DNA of 64,000 bases from Leptobrachium leishanense (GCA_009667805.1 CM019069.1:96817204-96881203), one strand, 5' to 3'. Shown: positions 1-12,120, numbered from the stretch's first letter. A program made the numbers and translations. The notes: generated by a model not told the origin, from the letters alone.

Positions 1-431
1 AAGTCTTGGGGATCATCAAGGTGTTTTCTGGCAAAACGGAGACGAGCCTTTATGTTCTTTTTGTTCAGCAGGGTTCTTTGTCTTGGAACTCTGCCATGCA
101 GGCCATTTTTTGCCCAATCTCTTTCTTATGGTGGAGTCATGAACACCTTAACTGAAGCAAGTAAGGCCTGCAATTCTTTGGATGCTGTTATGGGGTCGTT
201 TGTGACCTATTGGATGAGTCGTCGCTGCACTCCTAGGGTAATTTTGGTCAGTCGCCCACTCCTGGGAAGGTTGACCACTGTTCCATGTTTTCGCTATTTG
301 TGGATAATGGCTATCACTGTGGTTCGCTGGAGTCCCAAAGCTTTAGAAATGGCTTTATATCCTTTTCCAGACTAATAGATCTCAATTACTTGCTTTCTCA
401 TTTGTTCCTGAATTTCTTTGGATCTCGGCAT
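1..431 (-). pseudogene. Tc1-like transposase, N-terminal part, inactivated
   Basis: The frame starts with ATG at 431-429 (MPRSKEIQEQMRKQV...) and shows the helix-turn-helix DNA-binding region of Tc1 transposases, including the words KAISKALGLQRTTV and NLPRSGR. Transposases of this family bind the terminal repeats and cut and paste the element at TA. At least three in-frame stops are visible in the first 90 codons: a TAG after codon 19, a TAG replacing the usual Trp before R-K-H-G-T, and a TAG after R-R-L-I-Q. The catalytic DDE domain would lie beyond base 1. The copy cannot encode a transposase. Confidence 0.75.
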
Positions 432-807
432 GATGTGTAGCATTTGAGGATCGTTTGGTCTACTTCACTTTGTCAGTCAGGTCTTATTTAACTGATTTCT
501 TGATTGCGAACAGGTGTGGCAGTAATCAGGCTTGGGTGTGGCTAGAGAAATTGAACTCAGGTGCGATAAACCACAGTTAAGTTATGTTTTAACAGGGTGG
601 GGGCAAGCAGTTTTTCACACAGGGCCATGTCGGTTTGGATTTTGTTTTCCCTTAATAATAAAAACCTTCATTTAAAAACTGCATTTGGGTTTACTTGTGT
701 TATCTTTGACTAATATTTCAAGTAGTTTGATCTGAAACATTAAAGTGTGACAAACGTGCAAAAAAAAAAAAAATCAGGAAGGGGGCCAACACTTTTTCAT
801 ACAACTG
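1..807 (-). mobile_element. Tc1/mariner DNA transposon, 5' half, cut by the window edge
   Basis: Read on the minus strand, this is the end of a vertebrate Tc1-type element: terminal inverted repeat, about 375 bp of leader, then the start of the transposase. The outer end is at 807, where the sequence begins CAGTTGTATGAAAAAGTG, directly next to a TA at 808-809, the normal Tc1 target. The second terminus lies outside the window. The element adjoins a LINE at 810 and probably inserted into it. The copy is old, because the transposase frame carries stop codons. Confidence 0.8.
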
Positions 808-809
808 TA

Positions 810-1903
810 CCTCTCCTCCCCTGATCTCTCTCCAGCTCTCCTGGATCGAGCCACTGACTGTCTCTCTGCCATCTCGAATTGGATGTCTTCCTGCTTCCTT
901 AAACTCAGTCTTTCCAAAACTGAAATTCTTGTTATTCCTTCCTCCAAGAAAAACCCAATACCACCTATCTCTCTTTGAGTAAATGGAACGCTCATTAGCC
1001 CAATGCCTCAAGCTCGCTGCGTTGGTGTCACTTTTGATTCTGACCTAATGTTCTCTTCCCACATCCAGACAGTGACCATATCCTGTTACTTTCAACTCAA
1101 GAACATTGCCTGTGTCCGCCCCTTTCTGACACAAGATACCGCGATGGTGCTGGTTCATGCTCTTGTCATTTCACGACTTAATTACTGCAACTCGCTCCTC
1201 ATTAGTCTCCCCAACTCCCATATTACCCCTTTGCAATCTGTAATGAATGCAGGCGCCAGGCTTATTTTTCTCACCAGGTGCACCTCTCATACCTCCCCAC
1301 TCTGCCAGTCCCTCCATTGGCTGCCTGTACGTTCCAGGATACAGTTTAAAATACTGCCGCTCACACTCAAATTGCTTAATAACTCAACTCCTCCCTACAT
1401 TTCTTCATTACTCCGCAAGCACGTCCACATCCGAACAACTCCGGTCAGCAGGCAAGCTCCTCCTGTTATCTGTCTACACACGCATGGCCAACTCTCGCCT
1501 CCAAGACTTCACGGACAGCACCGGTCCTGTGGAATGACTTGCCTCACCCTATAAAACTCTCCCCAATCTTCAGGCCTTCAAGAAATCCCTCAAAACCCAT
1601 CTCTTCAGATTAGCGTACCACATCACTGATGCAACTCATCCCTCTGCTCATCTACTCACTCATGATTGAAGCTGCTTCTATGGCCCCACCGTTCCCAAAC
1701 CACTGGCCCTAATGATCCTGTTATCTAGTAAAATTCCTCTTGTCTTCCTCAACCCCAATCCCTCTAGATTGTAAACTCCTATGAGCAGGGCCCTCTACAC
1801 CTCTTGTTTCCATCATATGTCTGTTTATCTCGTTCCCTTTGGTTATTGTAAAGCGTGCGGAAACTGTTGGCGCTATATAAATTATGCCAATAATAATAAT
1901 AAT
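810..1903 (+). mobile_element. CR1/Rex1-type LINE, 3' end with decayed reverse transcriptase
   Basis: The frame at 1003-1554 translates to the C-terminal part of a Rex1/CR1-class reverse transcriptase: a GVTFDSDLMFSSHIQ block, then SRLNYCNSLL, then LHWLPVRSRIQFKI and PPYISSLL. These are the thumb and post-thumb words of this family. Upstream (about 880-985) the frame continues with LSLSKTEILVIPSS but carries a stop. The 3' part has the usual tail of these elements, a GGCGCTATATAA-type segment followed by short AAT repeats (1880-1903). The 5' part is missing, truncated or separated by the Tc1 insertion. It is a dead fragment. Confidence 0.8.
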
Positions 1904-2787
1904 TCCTAGATAGTAGCAAAGCACTGACTTCACAACCTCAACTGCGGCAGCTCCCGCACGCACTCATTTGAGAGTATACTCCTTGATCCACAAGAAGAGC
2001 GCTAACAAAGGGAACCTTTTATTCCTGTCTAATCATTTGGTGGTGTGTTGTTAGAGAAGCTTTCTAAGACTTTTTTGTGAAGCTGCATTATTAGAATATA
2101 GTGCATCAAACTGATGCAAACCTTTTAAAAAAGGAGGGGCACTGGGTTAGTAAAGACTTGAGGAAAGTACCTGATTGGATGGTTTCACTAAATAATGAAA
2201 TCAAACCACACATGAAAGTATGCACTTTATGCAGATTGCAGTAAGGAAAAGGGAAGTCGTTTCAGAAGGAAAACAATATTCTTTTATTTTTCTTCTTTTC
2301 AAAATTCTGTTTATTAAAGATTTTTAAATTTGTACAAAAAAATATATATATATAGTGCCAAGCCACCCATTGGAATACAGAATACAGTCCAGCGTATGAG
2401 ACCAGAAAGTCACATGCCGAGATTAGGACAGCTTCCTTCATGTAGGCATGTAATGCCAGGGTCAGAGCTGCTGAAGAAGTCGAGAGGGAAAGGCGCTCAG
2501 GCGAAACGCGTTCAGCCAATCGATTGAACACACAGGCTTGGTCCTGTATGTTGTTTTTATGTGAGATTTTGTTTTATTATTATAACGGTTTTTATTGTGG
2601 TAATAAAATCCTTTTAAAAGAACACTGCTGTGGAATATTTCTAAAGGGCTTTTTCAGGAGTTGTGCCATAAGAATACCCCCAGGCATGATAAGGAGAGCC
2701 ACCTGGGGCTCAGGAACACATGAGTGGGGCAATTAATACTGGGAAATAGAAAAAAGGGGGTGTGGCACTCCCAGTGCAGAAGATAGA
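1904..2787. other. Intergenic; contains a motif shared with 46.7 kb
   Basis: I see no gene. AT-rich sequence surrounds a segment at about 2470-2620 with GCGAAACGCGTT followed by an AATAAAA-containing AT tail. A similar arrangement (CGAAACGCGTT, then TTTTAATAAATATTTTAA) occurs at 46677-46745. This is probably the end of a dispersed repeat whose class I cannot name. Confidence 0.4.
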
Positions 2788-2798
2788 GTGAATTATTA

Positions 2799-4511
2799 TT
2801 TTTTTTTACATTGAAATTTTTTATTTTGCAAGTAAGCCAGCGATACAATCAACCACTCTATTAAAAGACGCATAGAGAATAACAATACACAGAAGATAAT
2901 AAGGGGGAGAATAGACGTCATCAAAAATAGAACATGGCAGGGTGCTCTCAGGGGGACACCAGGTGAGACGGGGGGAAGAGAGAAAAAAAAAAAAGAAGAA
3001 AGGGGGGTGTGGGGGGAATCGCACAAAAATGTGAAATTCCAGGCTCACCCCAGGAACAGCAAAGCGTACCGGGGGCCATGGAAGAGGTCACAGGGGCCGG
3101 GGGACCTGGGGCCAGGAGAGACGGCTAGAGCCATGGTGGCCACTCAAGTGGCTTGCCCAGAACCACCCAGTGTCCCACAACCACACACAAAAAAAAGGGG
3201 GTGGGGTGGAAAAGGTATAATACCTGGCGTCCCAATAGTCTCAAAAGGTCCCTTGTGACGGGGTCAGCAGGAAGTCCGCAAATAGTGATGACAACTCAGA
3301 ATAACAAAATCAAACAAAATGGGGGGGGGGGTGTCAGCATGTCGTAGTAATAAAACCGAAAAAATTAAAGTCTGCAAATAGGACAGCTGAGAGACCAAAA
3401 GGGAGGGGATGAGGAAAAGGGGGGGGTGTGCCTGCAGGGAATATCATCAGGGGTAAACACTTTTTCTAACCGGGAGTATCAACGGGGGTTTGAAACAGCA
3501 AACATGGTGGCGAAGTTATCTCAGACCATGTCTCAGAACTGGGGGGGCACCAAGGCCCCCAGCATCACAGAAGAGAGGCAGCGTAGATCACCAAGGCCCT
3601 TACCGTTGTCAGAGGTATAGTAGGTACGTCGCAGCCACCACAATCTCCTCAGAATCTCTGCTGGACCAGGGGGAAGTCAGCTTCTCATCAGCGGCCCGTT
3701 CACGAGGCCCAGCCCACACCACCATCAGGGCTGACCTGGGGGGAGCTGTAGCAACCACCACGACGTCCTCCGAGCATTCCTGGACCTCACAGCCAGCCAG
3801 CGTGCCTCCAGCAGGCAGAACAGGGAACACTCTCATGGACTCATCCAGGACCAGCTCCTCATCCCAGCCTCATGCCACCGCACTGAGGGTCCACCGGCTA
3901 TTCAGCACCTTGATAGGTAAGGCATCACCAGGTCCTCCATTCTGTGGAGCTGCTGGTCCCCGACAGGCCCGCAGCACGTCCAACATGCGCGCAAAACACC
4001 CTTCAGCAGGGGTCTGTCATCTCCGGTGAGAAGGGCCAGGCACATATCCAGGCCTAACAAGAAGGCTCCCTCTGCTCCGACGGGGGGAGGGGGACCGTCC
4101 TGTCGCCTATCTCTGCGCTCCTCCGCTGCTTCCACTCGGCGGACATCCAGCTCGGCCAAGAGATGTGGGCCCTCCACATGCCGCACCAAACATCGCACCG
4201 GGAGTGGCCCCAAAGGAGCAGAAAGCTGAAGAGACATCTGACACCAGGTGTAGGCCTCAAGATGGCCGCCAACTGTTCAGGCCGAGTAGCAACCCCGTCA
4301 ACCACGCCTCTCAGGTCCGGAGGGGGGACTCCAGGGGCTCCGGAACACACTCACCCGATGGCCAGACACAGAGGGACCTCAAAGGATAAAAATAACGGCA
4401 AGACTCATCCAAAAAATCCTGAAATCAGAATCACGGAGTGGAGCTCTGCCTGAGCATGTCTTCTCCTCTCCGTGTCCAGGCACGCCCCCTCTCCGTGTCC
4501 GGCCACGCCCC
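2799..4511 (-). mobile_element. Poly(A) non-LTR retroelement, copy 1, with target-site duplication
   Basis: The sequence is flanked by the direct repeat GTGAATTATTA (2788-2798 and 4512-4522). A T-run at 2798-2808 corresponds to a poly(A) tail on the minus strand. These are hallmarks of L1-style target-primed insertion. The 5' end (4511) is GC-rich and matches the 5' end of the copy at 61394-63685, as does the peptide pattern VEGP..L.A.L, then LD.CLALL.G (around 3990-4175). No reverse transcriptase is present, so it is 5'/internally shortened or a non-autonomous family. Family unknown to me. Confidence 0.7.
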
Positions 4512-4522
4512 GTGAATTATTA

Positions 4523-5194
4523 ATTAGCCAAATACTTAGCTTCATTCGGCTTTGCACTCCAATAAGGGGCTAATACCTCAAATGAAAAAAGGGGAAAAAA
4601 ATGGCATAATAATGTTTAAACACAATCTTTTCAACAGATGCGGTGAACAGCCACTCACACTATATAGAGCCTATCCTGGCTCTAGTGTGATCGCCCGTGG
4701 GTGGAATTCATATGGGCCCTGTGACAGAACCTACCGTCACTTGGGCATCTGGAGGGGTGTCGGATATAATCTCTGCACGTGAATACAACACGTTATATAT
4801 TGGACTTATCAGCCAAGCCTCCAATATGTCTATATTGGACTTACTGGACCTATCTCGGCAGTTGCCTCCAATATATCAGGGATTATTATTTCATAAGAAA
4901 TCCAATACGAGACACAAATATCAATCGTTTATATTTCCTATAAATTCTCCTGAATTCTTTTAATTGTCTGTGTTTTGCTTTGAAAAATACAATAATCAAT
5001 AATCGGATAAAAATATATATATATTTATTACGTATACAAAAAAGTTTCAAATCTCATATCATAAACAACAATTTATAAACCACAATCCATCAGCATATAA
5101 AAACTAGCTTCACAATATATGTATCTCCGGTTAGTAACTGCATATATGATTAATATCATTTACCTTACCAGTTAGTAACTAATACACAAATGGT
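4523..5194. other. AT-rich intergenic sequence
   Basis: No gene or complete repeat is recognised. The DNA is AT-rich with short internal repeats (CCAATAT words near 4800-4870). It continues on the far side of the LTR retrotransposon at 10645. Confidence 0.4.
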
Positions 5195-5723
5195 TGTGGC
5201 AAGGGTCCTCCGTCAACCACGTCTTCTAGGGCAGTAATTGTAGCGAGACAGCAGGTCTTTTGTAAACAGTGAAGTTTATTCCTTTTTACCTTCAGAAAGG
5301 TGCACAGCAAACAGTGGCAGCTCAGCAACACAGCAATTCACAGCAACACAGCGATTCTGTGAGTTAGCAATTCAGCAGATACAGCGATACGGCAGTTCAC
5401 TCTGGTGGGTGCTCGCCCACCCTTTTCATTCTCTCTCCCTGCGGTATCAGCTTCCTTTTGTTTCTTTTTTAAACCCTTACTGGTGGACCACACCTACAGT
5501 CCTAGCTGACCCTGCTAATACCTGGTCTGGAAGTGATCCAGGTTGTTGGGACAGTGGCCCGCCCTTCACTCCACTATCCCAACCCCAGGGACCCATAACA
5601 CACTTTCCTGGGAGCTAGGTTGCTCCAAAAACAAACAGTTTCCCTGGGGTTCTTTTAAATGCAGTGTACCAGGCCTGGTCTCAGGTATCTCCCATTCAAT
5701 ACCAAGCCCTGCTTCCTATCACA
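5195..5723 (-). repeat. 3' LTR of Gmr1-like element copy 1
   Basis: 529 bp, bounded by TG...CA. On the minus strand a polyadenylation signal AATAAA lies at 5280-5275. It matches the 5' LTR except for one extra G near 5315. Confidence 0.9.
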
Positions 5724-6970
5724 CACCCTCCCCCTCAGCTCAGAACCATCGGGAGGAGCGACCACAGACAGCAACGCATGTACTCGAGACAGCCCATCAA
5801 CGTTACCCTGTAGCAGGCCAGCCCTGTGCTCCACAGTAAAGCTGAAAGGCTGCAGGCTGAGGAACCACCTAGTGACTCTCGCATTCGTCTCCCTGTTCTG
5901 ACTCATCCATGTGAGGGGAGCATGGTCAGTGACCAGCCTGAACCTCCTCCCAACAGGTAGTACTTCAGGGTCTCCAAAGCCCACTTAATGGCAAGGCACT
6001 CCTTCTCCACGACAGAATAGTTCTTTTCCCTCGGCAACAGCTTTCTGCTGAGGAAAAGAACAGGGTGCTCCTCACCCTGATATTCCTGGGAGAGGACCGC
6101 CCCCAATCCAGCCTCGGAGGCATCAGTCTGCACCACGAAATCCTTAGTAAAATCAGGGGACACCAAGACGGGATAGGCACATAGGGCCTCCTTCAAACCA
6201 GCAAAAGCAATTTCCGTCTCAGGAGACCATTTCACCATTACGGGGGCTCTCGCTTTCGTGAGATCTGTCAGGGGCGCGGCTATCGCAGCAAAGTTCGGTA
6301 TGAACCTCCTGTAGTAGCCGGTCAACCCAAGAAATGCCCTCACCTGTTTTTTTCGTCAATGGCTGCGGCCAGTTTTGTATGGCCTCAACCTTAGTGGTTT
6401 GAGGCTTGACCAATCCCTTACCGATGGTATAGCCCAAGTACTTCGCTTCCTCCAGACCAATGGTACTTTTTGCAGGGTTGGCCACCAGGCCAGCAGCCCG
6501 CACAGCATCAAGTACCCTCTGAACTTTCGGAAGGTGGGTTTCCCAATCCGTACTAAAAACTACCACATCATCTAAGTATGCAGCAGCGTAGCGGGCATGG
6601 GGTCTCAGAATCTTATCCATCAGCCTCTGAAACGTGGCTGGGGCCCCGTGCAAACGAATGGCAACACCGTATATTGAAACAAGCCCTGGGGGGTTGAAAA
6701 GGCGGTTTTTTCCTTTGCTTGCTCAGTGAGTGGCACCTGCCAATATCCCTTCGTCAAGTCAATGGTTGTGAGATAACGCGCTTTCCCCAGCCTCTCAATC
6801 AGCTCATCAACCCTAGGCATCGGATAGGTGTCAAATTTAGAAATACTGTTTAACTTACGGAAATCATTACAAAACCTTATTGACCCATCCGGTTTGGGGA
6901 CAAGCACAATGGGACTGTTCCACTCACTATGAGACTCCTCTATCACCCCTAGTTTTAGCATTTTTTCCAC
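5655..6970 (-). pseudogene. Gmr1-like reverse transcriptase and RNase H, split by single-base indels
   Basis: In order: the RT start (LGVIEESHSEWNSPIVLV, KPDGSIRFCNDFRKLN), the palm with TIDLTKGYWQ, then AAYLDDVVVFS carrying the YLDD catalytic pair, the connection, and RNase H with VVQTDASEAGLGAVLSQ, KECLAIKWAL and VTDHAPLTW. The frame changes near 6652, at the A7 tract 6353-6347, and near 5955. Each lesion is one base. The domains are otherwise well conserved. The last part runs toward the 3' LTR. The protein copies element RNA to DNA and removes the RNA strand. As written it cannot be made as one polypeptide. Confidence 0.85.
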
Positions 6971-6978
6971 CTCTCTCT

Positions 6979-9714
6979 CTATAGCTTGTCTACGGGCCTC
7001 CGAACCCTATAGGGTTTCAGACAGGCTTTCTTCCCTGGCTCGGTTATAATATCGTGTGTCATTATTTTGGTCCTCCCTGGTATCGCCGAGAACACCTCCC
7101 GGTTCCTTCTGAGAAACTCGTTAACTTCTGCCTTCTGATGCACCGAGAGGGTGTCAGAAAGGTTTACCTCAGGCTTAGTGAGAGGGAGGTCTGAAGGCCT
7201 CATGGCCACTAAGACCTCTCTATCCTTCCACGGTTTTAACAGGTTTAAATGATAAATCTGCTCAGGCTTTCTCCTTCCAGGTTGGCTCACTTTATAAGTA
7301 ACATCACCCACTTTGTCAATTATTTCATAGGGGCCTTGCCAGGTAGCCAAAAATTTATTTTCTACAGTGGGGACCAGGACCAATACCCTATCACCAGGTT
7401 GAAATACTCTGAGCCGGGCATTCTTATTGTAACTGTACCTTTGGGCTTCTTGGGCCTTTCTCATATGTTCTCTAACCAGGGGTATGACCGCTTCCATGCG
7501 CTCCTGCATCTGAGATATATGTTCAATGACACTGCGGTAGGGTGTCGTCTCCTGTTCCCAGGTCTCTTTAACAACATCCAGCAGACCTCTGGGATGTCGG
7601 CCATATAATAACTCGAACGGGGAGAAGCCCGTAGAGGCCTGGGGAACCTCGCGGATAGAGAACATTAAATAGGGTAGTAAAAGGTCCCAATTCCTGCCAT
7701 CTCTATCAATGACCTTTCTCAGCATACTCTTAAGGGTCTTGTTAAAGCGCTCCACTAACCCATCAGTTTGCGGGTGATATACCGAGGTCCTTAGTTGTTT
7801 AATGCCCATTAACTTACATAATTCCCTCATAACTCTGGACATAAATGGGGTCCCCTGGTCTGTTAGTATCTCTTTTGGTATCCCCACCCTGCTAAACATC
7901 AGCACGAGCTCTTTGGCTATTGACTTGGCAGAGCTATTACGCAGGGGCATCGCTTCCGGGTATCGTGTCGCGTAATCAAGAACGACCAGTATATACTGGT
8001 GCCCCCTAGCAGATTTAACCAGGGGACCTACCAAGTCCATAGCAATTCGCTCAAACGGGATGTCAAGGATAGGCAAGGGTACCAATGGACCCCGGAAACC
8101 TGGAGTCGGAGCAGTAAGTTGGCATTTAGGGCAGGAGGTACAAAAATTCTTTATGGCAGCAAGTACTCCTGGCCAATAGAATCTCCTGAGGACCCTCTCC
8201 TTTGTTTTATCCACTCCCAAGTGTCCCCCCAGTACATGGTTATGTGCAAGGCTTAAGACAGTGTTCCTAAAATTCTGTGGTATCAATAATTGCTTAATAA
8301 AGTCAGTACCTCTCTTTTCTACGCGATAGAGCAGTTTGCTAGCCACTTCAAAATGGGGATAAGGCAATATCTTCCCGGCCTGGGTCATAATCCCATCCAT
8401 AACTTGAACGTTATTCCTGGCTTCCAACAGGGTTGGGTCCTCCCATTGGGCTCTTTTAAAGTTACCAGGGCCACCCGCCAGTTCTAATAACTCTTCCGCC
8501 TGACCAACATTGATTCCTGGCTCATTACTTTGAGATGTTTGATTGCCTACTAATACCGGGATAGGACCACATGTCATGTGCTTTCCAGTGACTCCATCTT
8601 CCAGATCAGCATCAGAAAAAGGAAAAACATAAACCTCCTCTACTGGCCTCAGTTCAGGGGCTTTCCATAGTTCCAGGAAATAAGGAAAGTCTCTCCCTAT
8701 GACAACTTCATGGGCCAGGTTAGGTACCACCCCCACACGATACTTCACATTCCCACACTGGGTTTCAATATCCACTTCAGCTGTGGGGTACTCCCGTTTA
8801 TCACCATGCACACAGACAATCCCCAATTTCTCCATATGATTGAACACAACCCCAGGTACTATGGATTTAGTCACCAGGGTGACCATACTACCGGAGTCTA
8901 GCAAGGCTCTACGCAATCTGCCATTAACCTTTACAGTACAAAAGTGGGGATCATAGTCATTACCAGCGTGGTCATAGCCAGACAACAATGAATGTGCATC
9001 ATTACAGTCCATAGGCTCATCGTTCACGCAGTCTCTGGCTATATGGCCCACCCTATTGCATTTAAAGCACCTATTCATCTGGTTATACTGAGGTGCTCTC
9101 TGCACCCTGGGAGAAATGTCTCTGCTGTTTTCTGCGTATCCAGGTTCCTCTACACCTCGCACCCTCGGTACAGTCTTACCAGTGCGTGTGGCATTCTGGG
9201 TTTTAGGGTTGCGGGCTTGGGTCGCTGACGGCGGATGCAGAACTTCTCCAGAAGCTATAAACCTTTCCACCAACGCAATCAACTGGTCGGCGGTTTGGGG
9301 GTCACCTTGGTTTACCCAGCGTCGCAGAGGGGTTGGCAATCCACGCTGAAAGCGATCCATGACCAGGTTTTCTACTATCTTCGTAGCAGAGTTGACCTCC
9401 GGTTGTAGCCACTTCCTGGCAAGATGTATTAGGTCAAACATCTGGGACCGTGCAGCTTGGTTAGGAGAGTACGCCCAGGAATGAAATCTTTGTGCCCGTA
9501 CTGCTGTGGTCACCCCCAGACGCGCCATGATCTCAGCTTTAAGCTCCACATAGTCACTGGCCTGTGCTGGCTCTAAGTCATAGTAGGCCTTTTGAGGTTC
9601 TCCACTCAGAAAAGGGGCAAGTATACTCGCCCACTCAGCCGCCGGCCACCCTTCTCTCGATGCAGTACGCTCAAAGGCCAACAGGTACGCCTCCACATCA
9701 TCCGCTGTAGACAT
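6979..9714 (-). pseudogene. Gmr1-like gag C-part, protease and integrase ORF (911 codons)
   Basis: From the N-terminus: capsid-like region (EAYLLAFERTA, RGLPTPLRRWV), a CCHC zinc knuckle CFKCNRVGHIARDC near residue 216, an aspartic protease with DSG near residue 272, an integrase HHCC zinc domain (GGHLGVDKTKERVL, CPKC) near 490-535, and an integrase core with Asp560, Asp619 and Glu655, the D-D-35-E spacing. A GDRVLVLVPT.. and WQGPYEII segment follows, then the linker leading to RT. The frame is open across 2.7 kb but ends at a single-base lesion near 7007, just before RT. The upstream gag N-terminus is in another frame (see 9698-10051). Confidence 0.88.
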
Positions 9715-10051
9715 TTTTTAGATAATGGCTGGCCCGGATTACCTTAGGGCCTTGGTGGCCGCCTGTCGGATCAGACTCCAGCTTGTCTGACACGGCCCGA
9801 ATCTCTTTGTGCAGAGCATGCGTGGCAGACAACTGTTCCTCACGGACCTTGCCAATGGCCTCCATTTGAGCCATCAAGATTTGCTGTACCAGAGTCTCTG
9901 TAGTTTCTTTCTGAGCTTTGGCCATAGCCATAGCATTCTCTGCCTGGGCTAATATCAGCTGCTGCAGGGTTTCCCGGGTCTCGGTAGTCCTCCTATTCGC
10001 TTCCTGCTGAGCAGCGGTAGATTGGACCAGAGCTTTCACAACGTCCTCCAT
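9698..10051 (-). pseudogene. Gmr1-like gag N-terminus, coiled coil
   Basis: Begins MEDVVKALVQSTAAQQEANR shortly after the 5' LTR and primer-binding site. The 117 codons are rich in Gln, Glu, Ala and Lys with heptad-like spacing, so a coiled coil is likely. In the related element at 39243 the equivalent gag start is also a Gln-rich coiled segment fused directly to the capsid part. Here the two parts are in different frames, offset at an A6 tract (9719-9714 on the minus strand). One gag ORF broken by a 1-base indel is the simplest reading. A programmed frameshift is less likely. Confidence 0.65.
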
Positions 10052-10112
10052 GCTGTTTGTGGTTTATACTGCCCTCAGACTAGTGCGGTTGGTCCTCACA
10101 CAGGGCACCATG

Positions 10113-10640
10113 TGTGGCAAGGGTCCTCCGTCAACCACGTCTTCTAGGGCAGTAATTGTAGCGAGACAGCAGGTCTTTTGTAAACAGTGAAGTTTATTCC
10201 TTTTTACCTTCAGAAAGGTGCACAGCAAACAGTGCAGCTCAGCAACACAGCAATTCACAGCAACACAGCGATTCTGTGAGTTAGCAATTCAGCAGATACA
10301 GCGATACGGCAGTTCACTCTGGTGGGTGCTCGCCCACCCTTTTCATTCTCTCTCCCTGCGGTATCAGCTTCCTTTTGTTTCTTTTTTAAACCCTTACTGG
10401 TGGACCACACCTACAGTCCTAGCTGACCCTGCTAATACCTGGTCTGGAAGTGATCCAGGTTGTTGGGACAGTGGCCCGCCCTTCACTCCACTATCCCAAC
10501 CCCAGGGACCCATAACACACTTTCCTGGGAGCTAGGTTGCTCCAAAAACAAACAGTTTCCCTGGGGTTCTTTTAAATGCAGTGTACCAGGCCTGGTCTCA
10601 GGTATCTCCCATTCAATACCAAGCCCTGCTTCCTATCACA
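10113..10640 (-). repeat. 5' LTR of Gmr1-like element copy 1
   Basis: 528 bp, TG...CA, paired with 5195-5723. Near-identity of the pair shows recent insertion. Confidence 0.9.
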
Positions 10641-10644
10641 TGGT

Positions 10645-12120
10645 TAATAAACATTTCTGCTTAATACAACATGCATTTCCCAGCAAACAATGTTTAACCA
10701 GCCAACTCTTATAGATATATATATATCTCTGCTACATGGATCAACAAAAGATGAGCTAATTTAATGATAAGTAATAAAAACTTATTTAGTGAATCCTCCC
10801 CTAATCTCGAGAATTAAACTTCTAATCTTTTGCTTTTTATTTTGTAGTTATATAATTCCTTGCTTATTAATTTTAATCACAGTAATTTCCAAATTCAATA
10901 TATATTGGTATCAATCTTACAACATTTCTTTTGAATAAATCCTTATATCCACTTCTTCACATCTTTATCTGCAGAATAAAGATATTTAGATTCTGGATCT
11001 AACAGTATCTGAGAAATCTCAGTCTACGTTGCAAGAATATCTACAAATATATATAATTACATTAATTCCTTAATTTCATACATTACCTGTCCAATTTGGA
11101 TTTTGATAAGTCTGCCTTGGAATTCCTGATGTAATATTTTTGGAATGTGTGAAGATTATCGATATCAGATAATCAATACATGTGAGTTAGAGATTTGGTG
11201 AGAGACAGAAATTTGGTGAGAATCTTGATTGCCTCATGTCTTGGGATGTGCTATGTGTACTGGACATCTGAATGCATTGCGGTGTGAGTCAGAATGCTGG
11301 AATCTCGGACTCTCAGAGGGTCATGTGTAATGCATTGCAGTGTGAGTCTCTGAATGCTGGAATCTCAGACTGACTTGCAACCAACACTGCCACTTCAATT
11401 ATAGTAAATTTGACGTCACTGGCAATATTATTGGTATATCAAATCTAATATTTACTATCCTCTAGAGGGCAGTATTGCACTTCTTAATTAATTCCACCAT
11501 TTCTTTTTAATATTCTTATCTCGGGTCAAAAGATCAATCTACACAAAGACCTTCTCTTCTCCCAGTGTATAGACACTGTGTCTCTACCTATCATCTCTGA
11601 TTTATATCCTCACTCCCTTTTGAAATTACTTACTATCAGCTGGATTCTTTTCCTGTTAACTCAACAAAATCTTTTCTTTAGTAATTTTTATTATTTACCA
11701 ATTATATACGTTCTACAATATTTATTGGAGTATATATTTCCTACTGTAAATATAATAAAATATACCTTGATTATAAACATATATTTTGTGAATATAAATC
11801 TATATTACAGAGATATTAACTCTTATTCCTATACCCAAAAGACAAAATATCTTTTGTTTTAAAAACTTAAGACAGACCAATAAATTTAATTATGACACGT
11901 CTTAGCACTTAACTCTAGCATTATCACACAAAAACATTCTAGATTCCTTCATGTCTGGCACTTCTTAAAAAAAATATAAAAGACTTCACCCAGGAATGAA
12001 CTCTGTAAAAAAAAATCTCGTTCATTTCTAAACCTAGAGAAAATAGAAAGAAATACTGTCTTTCAAAACAAAATGGCTACAGACATCCATTTTAATTTTT
12101 CCTTTCTGTAATATACCTGA
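10645..12120. other. AT-rich intergenic sequence with a two-unit tandem repeat
   Basis: No gene recognised. A 58-bp unit containing AATGCATTGC(A/G)GTGTGAGTC occurs twice, starting at 11271 and 11329. The rest is AT-rich and continuous with the sequence left of the LTR element. Confidence 0.4.

Larger units (their letters stand above)
5195..10640 (-). mobile_element. Gmr1-like Ty3/gypsy LTR retrotransposon, copy 1
   Basis: A complete element on the minus strand: LTRs at both ends, 4-bp target-site duplication TGGT (5191-5194 and 10641-10644), a primer-binding-site-like TGGTGCCC two bases inside the 5' LTR (10110 downward), and a purine tract GAGGGGGAGGGTG next to the 3' LTR (5724-5737). Domain order is gag, protease, integrase, reverse transcriptase, RNase H. 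Integrase before reverse transcriptase is copia-like order in a gypsy element, the defining feature of the Gmr1 group known from fish and other deuterostomes. The two LTRs differ by a single 1-bp indel, so insertion was recent. Confidence 0.92.
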
